64,000 nucleotides of DNA from Sorangium aterium (GTDB lineage Bacteria; Myxococcota_A; Polyangia; Polyangiales; Polyangiaceae): positions 248,001 through 312,000 of the forward strand of contig NZ_JAQNDK010000005.1 in assembly GCF_028368935.1 (NCBI RefSeq), given 5' to 3'. Each line of letters begins with the position of its first letter. Position 1 is the stretch's first letter. This document shows positions 16,386 through 25,462 of the stretch, one piece after another. The position numbers and the translations under genes were made by a program. The notes beneath the pieces were generated by a model. It was not told the DNA's origin, did no database searches, and saw only the letters and a list, made by a program, of their open reading frames with translations.

Positions 16386-16410
16386 GGTTTTCATGCTTTG
16401 CGTTCGCAGG
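16386..16410 (-). repeat. Right terminal inverted repeat of the recombinase unit
   Basis: GGTTTTC at 16386 through TTCGCAGG at 16410, the inverted counterpart of 14458-14481. Outside it the IS91-like coding sequence resumes. Confidence 0.7.
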
Positions 16411-17774
16411 ATGTCGATCGCAAATGTGCGGCGCAAGAGCTCGGCCCACGGTCGATAGCCGCCACGCTTGCGTTTCGGAGCGACGTCATCGTCCGCCTTC
16501 GTAGGCACTTCTGGCTTCGCAGGGCGCGGTCCGATGCGCTTGCGCGCCAACGTGGGCGACTTGCCGAGGCGAGCACGCCAGCGTACTTGACGGTGTGAAA
16601 GCGCGGCGGCGGAACGCTGGCCGCGAGACGGCACAGGGCCGAGAGCGGATCCATGTCCACCGCGACAGTCCCGTCAGCGAAGGCGCGCCTCCGCGACAGC
16701 CGCACCAGGCCGTCCTGCTGCGGCTCGACGCGCTCGTTTGCGATCGGGGGTCGCAGCACGTAACGCAGCAGCGCCTCCCTCGCCGCGGCATGGTGCGCAC
16801 CAGCGCGCGTCGCTGCGTGCAAGGTGAAGCCATCGAGCGCAGCGCACAGCGGCTTGTCGTACGCGAGCGCGCTCGGACAATACGACGAGAGCCCGCGGAG
16901 CCATCGCGGGGCGACGACGTGTGGCGCGGCTCTCGTCCCGAGACGGCGGAGGCACAGAGCGCGGCCTCGGGCTCGTCGTCCTCCTCGACGTCGTGCTCGA
17001 TCTCGAGATGCCCGTGCCGCCGGAGGTAACGGAGCATCCGCCCGACGGCGTGCTCTATGACCTGACCGACCTCGCGCGTTCGCAGGTGACCGAGTTCGTT
17101 CCACACCAGCTCGGTGCCGTCTTCGTGATAAGCCCCGTCGAGGAAGACCACGTGCAGATGCGGATTGAGCCGCATGTCGCCGGACGTGCGTTGCACGACG
17201 GTCACCGCGCCGCTCTTGACCGCGCCGCACGCGCCTCGGCGCGCTCTTCGTAGAACCGCTCCACGCTCTCGACGAAGATGCGGGTCAGCACGCCGAACAA
17301 CGCCCCGTCCTGGGCGAGCCTGCGCCGCCACGGAAACGGAAACGTCAACACCCACTGCCGGAACGCCACCTCGGGCAGGACGTCCTCGATCAGGTTCGTC
17401 GCCGTGGCACACATGCGTCGGCCCAGACACGACGGGCAGAAACCGCGTCCTTTACAGATGAAGGCCACCATCCGACTCTCTTCGCAGCGCTCGCACCGGA
17501 GCCGCGCGAACCCGCGGCAGAGCAGCCCGCAGTCGAGGTAGGCTTCGAGCTCCTTCTTCGCGTGCTTGGGTATCCGGACGGCGATGGCGCCGTCGTCGAT
17601 AGCCCCGTACAGCGTCTCCACGTTGTCGCGCACGATCTCGTAGAGCGTCGTCTTCTCGGGGCGACGGCGCTCGTAGACGACGCCCGTGGTGCGAGCCGCG
17701 CTGGCCACACGGCGCGGACACCGCACGCCGCACGCCACGCGGTGAGGGCGCGTTTTCGCCGCGAATTTCGACAA
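16411..17774 (-). pseudogene. IS91-like (HUH) transposase, N-terminal and central part, frameshifted
   Basis: Recognisable over three frames. Frame one (17774-about 17205): RPEKTTLYEIVRDNVETLYG, a Cys4 zinc finger (LRCERCEESRMVAFICKGRG then FCPSC), and FRQWVLTFPFPWRRRLAQD. Frame two (to about 16950): SGAVTVVQRTSGDMRLNPHL followed by the HUH-type HLHVVFLDG. Frame three (to about 16580): REALLRYVLRPPIANERV with the catalytic-type Tyr, DGTVAVDMDPLSALCRLA, PPPRFHTVKYAGVLA. A last piece, GGYRPWAELLRRTFAIDIL, reaches the recombinase-unit end. Frameshifts at each junction and the insertion make it non-functional. Rolling-circle transposition is the known mechanism of this family. Confidence 0.8.
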
Positions 17775-17880
17775 CCCGCCGGGCTATCGCCCATGGCGGC
17801 GCCAGGGCGGAGCGGCGGGCCGGGGGGCGGCGGGCCGCGACGCTCGCTGCCGCGGCGGCGGAGGCGCTCGCCGAGCACCC

Positions 17881-18110
17881 GGCTCGCGCTCGATATGTCG
17901 GCGCGCGAGAACGCAGAGCGCGAGCGCGCAGCGTTGCAGGAGGAGATGATCCGGGTGCAGCAGAGCCGGCTAGCGGAGCTGTCCACGCCGATGATCCCGA
18001 TCACCGAGCACGTGATGGTCATGCCTCTCATTGGGACCATGGATGAGCAGCGTGCCGGGCACGTGCTTGCATCTGCGCTCTCTGGCGCCGAGGCGCATGG
18101 TGCGCGTGCC
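17881..18110 (+). pseudogene. Fragment of an RsbR-type STAS-domain regulator
   Basis: Reads ERERAALQEEMIRVQQSRLA, ELSTPMIPITEHVMVMPLIG, TMDEQRAGHVLASALSGAEA. This is the start of the STAS domain of RsbR/anti-anti-sigma proteins (the LSTPLIPI...VMPLIG signature), cut off where the VVIIDITG strand with the phosphorylation site should follow. Upstream sequence is Arg/Gly-rich and not homologous. A truncated relic. Confidence 0.65.
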
Positions 18111-18422
18111 GCCTCCGTGCCAGCATGCAGGAGCCGCTTCGCCACTCGTTTCCCCACCGCTCCCCGTGGCGTCCGCAGTTCCGCCATGGCGTCGCCACGC
18201 AGCATCGCGGCGAGAGGGTCGTCGCCTGCGCACGCCGCCACGCTTGCCTCCCGGCACAGGCCTGGTGCTTGCCGGCATCACTTTCCGGATGCCTCCGGGG
18301 CGCTTCGGCACGCAACCGCCGCGTGCGGGCGATCCCAGTAGAGCCTGCGGGCACTGGCGAGCGGCAAGGCTCCGGCAGCGAGTCGACGCGAGCGGCGGGC
18401 TCGACGTTCGGCCCAAGCTTAC
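18111..18422. other. Unassigned spacer between the STAS fragment and repeat copy 3
   Basis: About 310 bases. All frames are open in long stretches but none could be matched to a family or provided with a credible start. Probably further decayed mobile or regulator DNA. Confidence 0.35.
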
Positions 18423-18653
18423 TCACCGCTCCGGTGCCACCGGCAGCCCGAGCAGCTGACCGATCGCCTCGTGCACGACCCAGGCTGCCTCCGCGTCCCC
18501 GAGGGCGACGGCTCGGCTCAGGGTGCCGGCGAGCGACGCAACCACGGCGGCTCGAGGCGATGGATCGACCGTCGCGAGTTCTCCGGGCCCAGGGCTCGGC
18601 GGTTGGGCCGGGGTTGGGTCCATACCTCCTGAGGGGGTGCGATCCGTCGTCAC
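18423..18653 (-). CDS. Small conserved protein of the dispersed repeat, copy B
   Basis: 76 residues from GTG at 18653, related to copy A at 9685-9936 without gaps (core SPRAAVVASLAGTLSRAVAL, EAAWVVHEAIGQLLGL). Upstream, the DNA of repeat copy 3 is shared too. No Shine-Dalgarno sequence is visible near the GTG. The two copies are in opposite orientation and flank about 8.5 kb of mobile DNA. Family unknown; the conserved core is short and helical, with no transmembrane segment. Confidence 0.5.
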   Translation of the reverse strand: MTTDRTPSGGMDPTPAQPPSPGPGELATVDPSPRAAVVASLAGTLSRAVALGDAEAAWVVHEAIGQLLGLPVAPER

Positions 18654-18735
18654 GCGCTCGTAAAATCCCTGGAGATGCGACGGATCGCGACGGTTCGCCC
18701 CCGTGGCGGAATCCTGGCGGGATTTCTGACACGCA
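18654..18735 (-). repeat. Dispersed repeat, copy 3
   Basis: The minus strand carries the GGCGAACCGTCGCGATCCG and GGGATTT blocks found in copy 2, immediately before the 76-residue frame and right beside the metG stop (18739). Confidence 0.65.
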
Positions 18736-18738
18736 GAA

Positions 18739-20661
18739 CTACTCCGCCGGTACCGGCGCGAAGTAGACCTGCTTGGGACCGATGGCGTGCCCGGCGGGGA
18801 TGGGGGTGCCGAGCTCGTCGAGGCGGAAGACGTCCGGTGGGAGTCGGAGCGACTCCCGCAGCCGATCCATCGTGGCCGGGACGAAGGGGTAGAGCATGAT
18901 CATCAGGTTCTTGAGCACGTAGAATGAGGAGAAGAGGGCGTCGCGCCGGCCCTGCTCCGGGTGCCGGTCGTCGTGCGGCTTGAACTGCGCGAAGAGGCTG
19001 TTGATGACGCGCGCGTAGTTCTCGATCTCGAAGAGCAGCGTCGGGTAGTCGGCGCGATCCATCGCCCGCACGTAGCGCTGGACGATGCGGACGGTATCCG
19101 AGACGACCTTGTCGAGCAGCGCCCCCTCGGGCACGCGCCCGCCGAATTTCGAGTGCGTCGCCGAGATCGGCCGCTCGAACGCCGCGTTGAGCGGCCCGGC
19201 GAGGAACCGGTTGCGCTCGTCGAGCTTGGCGAATTCGAAGTTCGACGGCTTCTCCGCGAGGCCGAGCAGCGCCAGGTAATAACGGATCTGGTCCGCTGAA
19301 TACCCCTTCTCGTCGAGGAGCTGATCGGCGGTGAAGAAGTTTCCGCGCGACTTGCTCATCTTGTCGCCCCCGACGAGCAGGTGGAAGCACCCGAGGACGT
19401 CGGTGAGCTGCAGCTCGCCGGGCGCCGGCAGCCGGCGCGGATCGGCCTGCGCGCCGAGCCACATCGCGCCCTGCATGAGCACGTAGAAGAAGACGTTATC
19501 CTGGCCGAGGAACTGGTAGATCCTGGCCTCCGGATCGCACCAGAAGTCCACGTACCGGGCCGGATCGACGCCCCTCCGGGCGAGCGCGACCTGCGAGAAC
19601 GCGATGGGCGCGATCAGCGAGTCGGGCCAGACATAGAGCGTCTTGCCGGCCAGCTCGGGATCGAGATCCACCGGCAAGGAGAGCCCCCAGGCGACGTCGC
19701 GGGTGATGGCGCGGTGAGCCCAGTCCTCGACGGGCTCGCTGGGGACGCCGTGGCGCGCCAGGGCGGCGCGCGCCTCCTCCATCTCCGGCTTGCTGCCGAG
19801 CTGCAGCAGGACCTCGCGATCCTGCGTGAACTTCGCCTTGTGCTTCGGCAGCGACGCCTTGATCTCCTTGTACGTCGGGGCGAGGTCGGCCTCGAAGCGG
19901 AGCGAAGGCATCACGGTGTTCAGCACGTCCGCGAGCACCGCCGGGCGCCACGCGCCCTGCTTGCCCTGGATCCAGCCCCGGAGCGTTTCGGACACGGCCC
20001 ACATGTCGAGCCACCAGTGCGCGGTGTCGCGCATCACCGGCGTGGCGTTGCTGAGCGCGCTCCGCGGACTGCCGAGCTCCGAGGGCGAGTGCTGGTGACC
20101 GCAGCGATCGCACTCGTCGCTGTACGCGTCTCCATTGTCGCACTTCGGGTTGGGGCAGCGCCCGCGCACGAAGCGGTCGGGGAGGAAGCACTGGAGCTCC
20201 GGATCGAACCACTGGCTGCTCGTGCGCTTCTCCAGCAGGCCGTTCTCGTGCAGGCGCCTCAGGAAGCGGTGCGCGAGCTCCTGCTGAATCGGGAAGCACT
20301 CCGGCCGCGAGGTCCCCGAGTAGACGTCGAGATCGATGTCATACCGCCGGAGGCTCGCGCGCTGCTTCTCGTGGATGCCGTCGATGAACTCGCGTATCGG
20401 CACCCCGGCCTGCCGCGCCGCGATCTGGCTGGCGGAGCCGTGATCATCGGTGCCGCAGACGAAGAGGACGTTCTCGCGGCCGATGACCAGGCCCAGCCAC
20501 CGCGCGTGGATGTCCGCAGGGACGTGCGCCCCCGCGAGGTGCCCAAGGTGCAACATCCCGTTGGCGTAGGGCATGCCTGCGGTGACGACCGCCCGCCTGG
20601 GCCTGCGAACCTGGCGAAGGACCGAGGCGACGTCGGTCGGGGCGCCGTGATAAGATGCCAT
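18739..20661 (-). CDS. metG: Methionyl-tRNA synthetase
   Basis: 640 residues; cytoplasmic class I synthetase that charges tRNA-Met. The HIGH-type motif HLGHL is at residues 38-42 in GMPYANGMLHLGHLAGAH. A zinc-binding knuckle CPNPKCDNGDAYSDECDRCG lies near 170, the methionine-pocket WPDSLIAPI region near 345, and KMSKSRG near 434. The anticodon-binding helical bundle follows. It ends at about residue 640 without the C-terminal EMAP/Trbp111-like dimerisation domain. This is the only clear housekeeping synthetase in the window and marks the right edge of the mobile-element zone. Upstream (20662-21404) the region is non-coding. Confidence 0.97.
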   Translation of the reverse strand: MASYHGAPTDVASVLRQVRRPRRAVVTAGMPYANGMLHLGHLAGAHVPADIHARWLGLVIGRENVLFVCGTDDHGSASQIAARQAGVPIREFIDGIHEKQRASLRRYDIDLDVYSGTSRPECFPIQQELAHRFLRRLHENGLLEKRTSSQWFDPELQCFLPDRFVRGRCPNPKCDNGDAYSDECDRCGHQHSPSELGSPRSALSNATPVMRDTAHWWLDMWAVSETLRGWIQGKQGAWRPAVLADVLNTVMPSLRFEADLAPTYKEIKASLPKHKAKFTQDREVLLQLGSKPEMEEARAALARHGVPSEPVEDWAHRAITRDVAWGLSLPVDLDPELAGKTLYVWPDSLIAPIAFSQVALARRGVDPARYVDFWCDPEARIYQFLGQDNVFFYVLMQGAMWLGAQADPRRLPAPGELQLTDVLGCFHLLVGGDKMSKSRGNFFTADQLLDEKGYSADQIRYYLALLGLAEKPSNFEFAKLDERNRFLAGPLNAAFERPISATHSKFGGRVPEGALLDKVVSDTVRIVQRYVRAMDRADYPTLLFEIENYARVINSLFAQFKPHDDRHPEQGRRDALFSSFYVLKNLMIMLYPFVPATMDRLRESLRLPPDVFRLDELGTPIPAGHAIGPKQVYFAPVPAE

Positions 20662-21404
20662 CGAAGCTCGCTATACCCCAGCGAGCCCATCGGCACAACG
20701 CTCGCGCCTCAAGCTTCCTTCGTCGTCTCATGAGCCGCGAAGCCGCGCCCGCGGAGGACTCGGGCCCTGCCTGAGCTCCGAGGTGGCCTGCTCCTGAAGC
20801 CTCTCCACGAATGGTCCGGGAGAATTCACAGGGAGGCGGAGAGGCGGGGAGAAGGGAAATAAATCCCCATGAATCTCCCCGCTTCCCTGTTCAATATTCC
20901 TCTAAAAAATGCCGACGAAATGAGGGATCTGTCAGGTCCTGCTCGATACCCGTCCTCCGTGTCGCGATTCCTCTCCTGCCGGCTCGAACGGACGTCGTGG
21001 GGTCAGGTGTCCACCGGTGTCGGCAATCCAGGGGGTCCCCAGGAGGACAGGACGGAGGCCATTGAAGACTTCCGCTTTCACCGCGATCAGGCACGCTCGG
21101 ATCACGCGCACATCGCGGCCCGTGTCGTGGGGCCACGGGGCTCCGGCGGTCGCTCGCTGGTCTAGGACCACCCGCCCATCGGCGCAGCCAGCGAAGGCGA
21201 CAGCTCCCCACGGGTGGGCATCGACGCGACGAGGCCGGGCCAGGAGGGCCGTCTCGCCATGCCCGCGTGACACCGGAACGCGCCGCCGACGCCGCCAGGG
21301 CGCCGCGCGGACGCCGGCGGGGCTCTCCGGCGTCGCCCTGCGTCAGCCGAGGCGGGGCCGATCCGTCGCGCCCGGAACCCGCTTCTCGTCTAGACTCGCC
21401 GTCG
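20662..21404. other. Intergenic, with one doubtful small frame
   Basis: About 740 bases between divergent metG and a Ser/Thr kinase gene. A minus-strand frame at 20932-21273 (GTG start; HPWGAVAFAGCADGRVVLDQ, RACLIAVKAEVFNGLRPVLL) has mildly protein-like composition, but no ribosome-binding site or recognised family. A lower-GC patch at about 20855-20935 (TAAATCCCC, CAATATTCC, AAAAAATG) may hold a promoter. Confidence 0.35.
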
Positions 21405-23009
21405 ATGGCCGACCTAGCCAGGCAAGCCGCCCCGGACCAGGCACGGCAGCAAGTACCCCCGGAGAGGCCCACCCGACGCTGTCCCGTGTGCGGCGTCCGG
21501 TACCCGCTCGACTTCCTCGTCTGCCCCATCGACGCGACGGCCCTGGAGCTCCAGGGCGTGACCGCGACCGACCCGATGGTCGGCGAGCTGCTCGCGGGGA
21601 GCTTCTGCATCACCGGCGTGATCGGCGCGGGCGGCATGGGGCGCGTCTACGTCGCCGAGCACATCCGCCTGCCGAAGCGCTTCGCCGTCAAGGTGCCGCA
21701 CGAGCACTTCGCCAGCCACCGGGAGGCGATGGCGCGCTTCGAGCGCGAGGCGCAGACGATCGCGCGCGTGGGCAACGAGCATGTGATCGACGTCGTCGAC
21801 ATCGTCCGCCTCAAGGACGGGCGCCCGTGCATGGTGACCGAGCTGCTCAAGGGCGAGGACCTCGGCGCCTTCCTCGACCAGGTCGGCAAGCTGCCGCTCC
21901 CCACCGCCATCACGATCTCGCGCCAGGTCTGCCGCGGCCTGGCCGCGGCCCACGCGACCGGCGTCGTCCACCGCGACCTCAAGCCGTCGAACCTGTTCCT
22001 CGTCCGGCGCGAAGGGGGCAGCGTCCACGTGAAGATCCTCGATTTCGGGGTCGCCAAGGTGCTCGACGGCGCCGACCTCACGCGCACCGGCTCGGTGGTC
22101 GGTACGCCCCAGTACATGGCGCCGGAGCAGGCGCGCGGCTCGGCCGACGTCGACTCGCGCGCGGACATCTACGCGGTCGGCGCCGTGCTGTACCGCATGC
22201 TGACCGGCGAGCGGCCCTTCCCCGAGGAGGAGCCGACGCGGACCATGCTCCGCCTGCTCACCGAGGATCCTCGGCGCCCGCGCGACATCGACAAGACGAT
22301 CCCCGAGGGGCTCGAGGCGCTGATCCAGCGCGCCATGGCCCGGGCGCGCGAGGACCGTCCGCCGTCCGCCCAGGAGCTCGATCGCCTGCTCGCGGACTTC
22401 GATCTGCAGGATCCGCTCGCGCCCTCGCGCGCGCTCGGCGTGGGCGTCGCGGTGACCGAGGGCGCCCCGAACGACGAGCGGGCCACGGTCGTCATCCCGA
22501 ACGCCCAGGGCCAGAGCGCGGACGACGTGACGCGCAAGGCGCGGCGCGCTCGCCCCCTCGCGTCGCTGCTGTCCATCGCCGTGAGCGTCGCCGCGGGCGC
22601 GGCCGTCTTCACCAGCGCGGCGATGGTCCTCCGCAGGGTCTACGGCATCACCGAGCGGCGGGCGCTCAGCCAGAGCGAGATCCTCCTCGCCGCGGGCGCC
22701 GCGGGCGCGCTGGCCTTCATCGCCTTCGTCGCCACGCTCCGCGTCCTCGTCGGCCGCTGGCGGAGCGCGCCGGCCATGGAGCGCCTCGGCAACGGCCTCC
22801 TCGGCGCGCTCGTGTGGCTGTTCGTCTCGTGCGGCGCCCTCGCGCTCGGCGCCGCCGCCTACAACGCGTTCGCGCTGCCGATCCCCGCCCTGGGCCTCGA
22901 TCCGGCCGACTGGCTCGGCTGGATCGACGTCGGCGTGATCGCCCTGCCGACCCTGATCGCGCTCGTCGTGCTCACCGTGGCGCTGCGGCGCGTGACCCGC
23001 GTGTCGTAG
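21405..23009 (+). CDS. Membrane-anchored Ser/Thr protein kinase with N-terminal zinc ribbon
   Basis: 534 residues from ATG 21405. Residues 26-43 form a zinc ribbon (CPVCGVRYPLDFLVCPID). The Pkn2/STPK kinase domain spans about 65-330: glycine loop GAGGMG, Lys96 in RFAVKV, HRDLKPSN, DFGVAK, GTPQYMAPEQARG, and DIYAVGAVLYRMLTGERPF. After a linker with an ERATVVIPNAQG segment (possible phosphosite), four hydrophobic helices end the protein (ASLLSIAVSVAAGAAVF; ILLAAGAAGALAFIAFV; GALVWLFVSCGALALGA; VGVIALPTLIALVVLTV). It probably phosphorylates regulatory proteins at the membrane, as is common in myxobacteria. Its substrate is unknown. The Hsp70-like gene follows 137 bases later on the same strand. 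Confidence 0.92.
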   Translation: MADLARQAAPDQARQQVPPERPTRRCPVCGVRYPLDFLVCPIDATALELQGVTATDPMVGELLAGSFCITGVIGAGGMGRVYVAEHIRLPKRFAVKVPHEHFASHREAMARFEREAQTIARVGNEHVIDVVDIVRLKDGRPCMVTELLKGEDLGAFLDQVGKLPLPTAITISRQVCRGLAAAHATGVVHRDLKPSNLFLVRREGGSVHVKILDFGVAKVLDGADLTRTGSVVGTPQYMAPEQARGSADVDSRADIYAVGAVLYRMLTGERPFPEEEPTRTMLRLLTEDPRRPRDIDKTIPEGLEALIQRAMARAREDRPPSAQELDRLLADFDLQDPLAPSRALGVGVAVTEGAPNDERATVVIPNAQGQSADDVTRKARRARPLASLLSIAVSVAAGAAVFTSAAMVLRRVYGITERRALSQSEILLAAGAAGALAFIAFVATLRVLVGRWRSAPAMERLGNGLLGALVWLFVSCGALALGAAAYNAFALPIPALGLDPADWLGWIDVGVIALPTLIALVVLTVALRRVTRVS

Positions 23010-23146
23010 CGACGCGGGCGGGGCAGCAAATTCTGCTCATCCAGCGAGCCAGCGGGCATTTTCGCATGCATTCGATAGCTTGTAAATAGGTGGCCATGTC
23101 GGGCAGATCCGCGTGCTCGCGAAGCACCCCACGAGGAGGCGAGATC

Positions 23147-24436
23147 ATGTCCGCACGATTCAGGCCCGAGGTGTATGCCGTCGATTTCGGTACCTCCAAC
23201 TCGCTGCTCTCGGCGGCCAGCGCGGAGGCGACCTGCCCGCCCATCCCGCTCGACGCCGCGGCCGCCGATCCGACCGTCCTCCGGAGCCTCTTGTTCTTCG
23301 GGCAGGAGCGGTTCTCCTGCGGCGCGGCGGCGATCAGCGACTTCGTCGCGAACGGCATGCAGGGCCGCTTCATCCGCTCGATCAAGAAATACCTCCCCGA
23401 TCGGAGCTTCTCCGGCACGCAGATCGGGCACCGGGTCGTGACCATCGAGGACCTGATCGGGCGCTTCCTCCGGGAGATGCGCGAGCAGGCGAACCGCCAC
23501 TTCGACGCCGACGTCGCGCGGGTCGTGCTGGGCAGGCCGGCGAAGTTCTCGGCCGATCCGGCGGACGATCGCCTCGCCGAGGAGCGCCTCGAGCGTGCGG
23601 CGCGCGTCGCCGGCTTCCGCGAGGTCTCCTTCTGCCCCGAGCCGGTCGCCGCCGCGCACGACTTCCACCTGGAGCTCGAGCGCGGGGCCGTCGTCCTCGT
23701 CGCCGATTTCGGCGGCGGGACGTCCGATTACACGATCGTCCGGATGCGGCCGGAGGGGTTCTCGCCGTCCGACGTGCTGTCGCTCGGCGGCGTCTCTGTC
23801 GCGGGGGACGCGCTCGACGGCAGCCTCATGCGCCACAAGATCGCCCGTCACTTCGGCGCGGAGGTCACCTACCGCGTCCCGCTCGGCTCGAACCAGCTGA
23901 CCATGCCGCGATCGATCGCCGAGAAGCTCTGCTCACCGGCCGACATGACGGTGCTCCAGCACCGCGATGTCCTCGCCTTCCTTCGCGACGTGAAGGCGTG
24001 GTCCCTCGGGCCGGAGGATCGGCAGCGCATGGACAACCTGCTCTGCCTCGTGGAGGACTCGCTGGCATTCCGGCTCTTCGAGGAGATCGAGCGCAGCAAG
24101 TGCGCGCTGTCCGGAGAGGCGGCCACGGAGTTCCGCTTCGATTACCCGTCGATGCACATCCGCGAGCGCGTCGCCCGGGAGGAGTTCGAGGCCGGGAGCG
24201 AGCGGCCGATCGACGCGATCCTCGGCGCGCTCGACCGGACGGTGGCGGACGCGGGCCTGTCGTTCGACGACATCGACGTCGTGTGCTGCACGGGCGGGAC
24301 GGCCAGGGTGCCGGCGCTCCGGCGCGGCATCGAGCGGCGCTTCGGCGAGGGAAAGGTGAGGCAGCTGCGGAGCTTCCACTCCGTCGTCCAGGGGCTGGCC
24401 GAGCGCGCGCGCAGCATCGCCGCCGCGTCCTGCTGA
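23147..24436 (+). CDS. Hsp70-like ATPase, YegD-type
   Basis: 429 residues; start at 23147 has GAGGAGGCG upstream. The actin/Hsp70 ATPase fold is clear: phosphate-1 loop VYAVDFGTSNSLLS at residues 8-21, the connect segment EPVAAAHDF, phosphate-2 loop VLVADFGGGTSDYTIV, and the adenosine motif VVCCTGGTARVPAL near the end. There is no substrate-binding domain: the protein stops at the end of the nucleotide-binding part, as in the YegD/Hsp70-like family. Its client is unknown. Its last 504 bases are overlapped on the other strand by the open frame of the esterase-like gene. Co-directional with the upstream kinase. Confidence 0.9.
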   Translation: MSARFRPEVYAVDFGTSNSLLSAASAEATCPPIPLDAAAADPTVLRSLLFFGQERFSCGAAAISDFVANGMQGRFIRSIKKYLPDRSFSGTQIGHRVVTIEDLIGRFLREMREQANRHFDADVARVVLGRPAKFSADPADDRLAEERLERAARVAGFREVSFCPEPVAAAHDFHLELERGAVVLVADFGGGTSDYTIVRMRPEGFSPSDVLSLGGVSVAGDALDGSLMRHKIARHFGAEVTYRVPLGSNQLTMPRSIAEKLCSPADMTVLQHRDVLAFLRDVKAWSLGPEDRQRMDNLLCLVEDSLAFRLFEEIERSKCALSGEAATEFRFDYPSMHIRERVAREEFEAGSERPIDAILGALDRTVADAGLSFDDIDVVCCTGGTARVPALRRGIERRFGEGKVRQLRSFHSVVQGLAERARSIAAASC

Positions 24437-25462
24437 GCGGGCGCCGGCCTCGCCGGTCGGCGCGGCCCCGTCCGTGGTCGGCGCAACCTTGCCGGTCGGC
24501 GCGGCCTCGTCCGGGGTCGGCGCGGCCTTGCCGGTCGACGCGGCCCCGTCCGCGGGCGACGCGGCCCCACCGTCGAGCCAGCGGGGATCGCCCTCGACGA
24601 CCCACGGGTACGCCTCGTGGAGCGCGCGTTCCATCAGGCCGCCGTAGCTGTGGCCGGCCCCCACAGCGTGCACGACGCGCGCCGTGACGCCGCCGCGCTC
24701 GAGCACCTCCCGCGTCTTGCGCGCCCGCGCCGCGCAGTCGGCTCGTCCGCACGCGAGGAGCACCCGCGCCCCGCCGCCGCCGTGAAAGCGCCGGGCGGCG
24801 CCGGGCGTCCACTCGTCGAAGCTGCCGTAGCCACCCTCGATCAGCGCCGCTCGCGCGAAGCGGGCGGGATGCCCGGGCAAGAGCAGCGCGCCCATGATCG
24901 CCCCCTGCGAGTACCCCGCATAGATCGGGTCGCGGAGATCCACCCGATCCCCGAAGCGCGCCGACAGCGCCGAGACCGCCGCGGCGACCTCGCGGCTCAA
25001 CGCGTGATGGTCCGGGTAGTAGAAGATCCGCCCGGCGTCCGGCGCCCGGACGTCGATCGGCTTGCCGCGCGGGCAGAGCACGAACCCGGCCCCTCTCACG
25101 ATCCCGCGCCAGATGTCGCAGTGCCATTCGGGCCGATCGCCCGCGCCGTGCGCGACCACGAGCAGGGGCCGCGGCCCCACGCCTCGCGGCGTCACGACCA
25201 CCGCGGGGCCGAAGTCCGGGACCTCGAGCTCGATGAGCTCGGGCTCGTCCGCGGGCGGCGGAGGATCCGGCGCAGGCGGAGCCGCGCCCTGCGGAGCGCG
25301 CTCCTGCGGGGCGGCGGGCGGATCGCTGCGGCCGACACGGCCGAGAGGAGCGGCGAGCGGCGCTCGCGCGCACCCCTCGGCGCCGATCGCGAGCGCGATC
25401 CCGAGGAGGAGCGCCCGCCGGGGACCCGAGGCCGTCGGCGCGCGCTGACGTGCCGCGCGCAT
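23933..25462 (-). CDS. Esterase-like alpha/beta-hydrolase lipoprotein with overlapping 3' end
   Basis: The frame has a lipoprotein signal (RRALLLGIALAIGAEGC) when started at ATG 25462, which has GAGAGG about 15 bases upstream; starts at 25486 and 25525 are alternatives. The hydrolase core follows a Pro-rich spacer: LLVVAHGAGDRPEWHCDIWR, nucleophile elbow YAGYSQGAIMG, VLLACGRADCA, and catalytic-His segment AVGAGHSYGG. A normal enzyme would end near 24560. Instead the frame stays open through TGKAAPTPDEAAPTGK-like repeats and 504 bases antisense to the Hsp70-like gene before a stop at 23933. The true end is uncertain: the tail could be real, or a stop may have been lost. Confidence 0.75.
   Translation of the reverse strand: MRAARQRAPTASGPRRALLLGIALAIGAEGCARAPLAAPLGRVGRSDPPAAPQERAPQGAAPPAPDPPPPADEPELIELEVPDFGPAVVVTPRGVGPRPLLVVAHGAGDRPEWHCDIWRGIVRGAGFVLCPRGKPIDVRAPDAGRIFYYPDHHALSREVAAAVSALSARFGDRVDLRDPIYAGYSQGAIMGALLLPGHPARFARAALIEGGYGSFDEWTPGAARRFHGGGGARVLLACGRADCAARARKTREVLERGGVTARVVHAVGAGHSYGGLMERALHEAYPWVVEGDPRWLDGGAASPADGAASTGKAAPTPDEAAPTGKVAPTTDGAAPTGEAGARSAGRGGDAARALGQPLDDGVEAPQLPHLSLAEAPLDAAPERRHPGRPARAAHDVDVVERQARVRHRPVERAEDRVDRPLAPGLELLPGDALADVHRRVIEAELRGRLSGQRALAALDLLEEPECQRVLHEAEQVVHALPILRPEGPRLHVAKEGEDIAVLEHRHVGR

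Larger units (their letters stand above)
14458..16410 (-). mobile_element. Serine-recombinase mobile unit with terminal inverted repeats
   Basis: A 1.95-kb unit bounded by 24/25-base inverted repeats and carrying one large serine recombinase plus a possible small upstream gene. It interrupts an IS91-like transposase gene: codons for GGYRPWAELLRRTFAIDIL lie at its right and IDVLECPTCKGRM at its left. The bases next to the repeats, ACATCGAT (14450-14457) and ATGTCGAT (16411-16418), agree at six of eight positions and could be a diverged duplication or the recombination core. Large serine recombinases normally act on non-identical att sites, so clear inverted repeats at the ends are notable. Confidence 0.65.
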
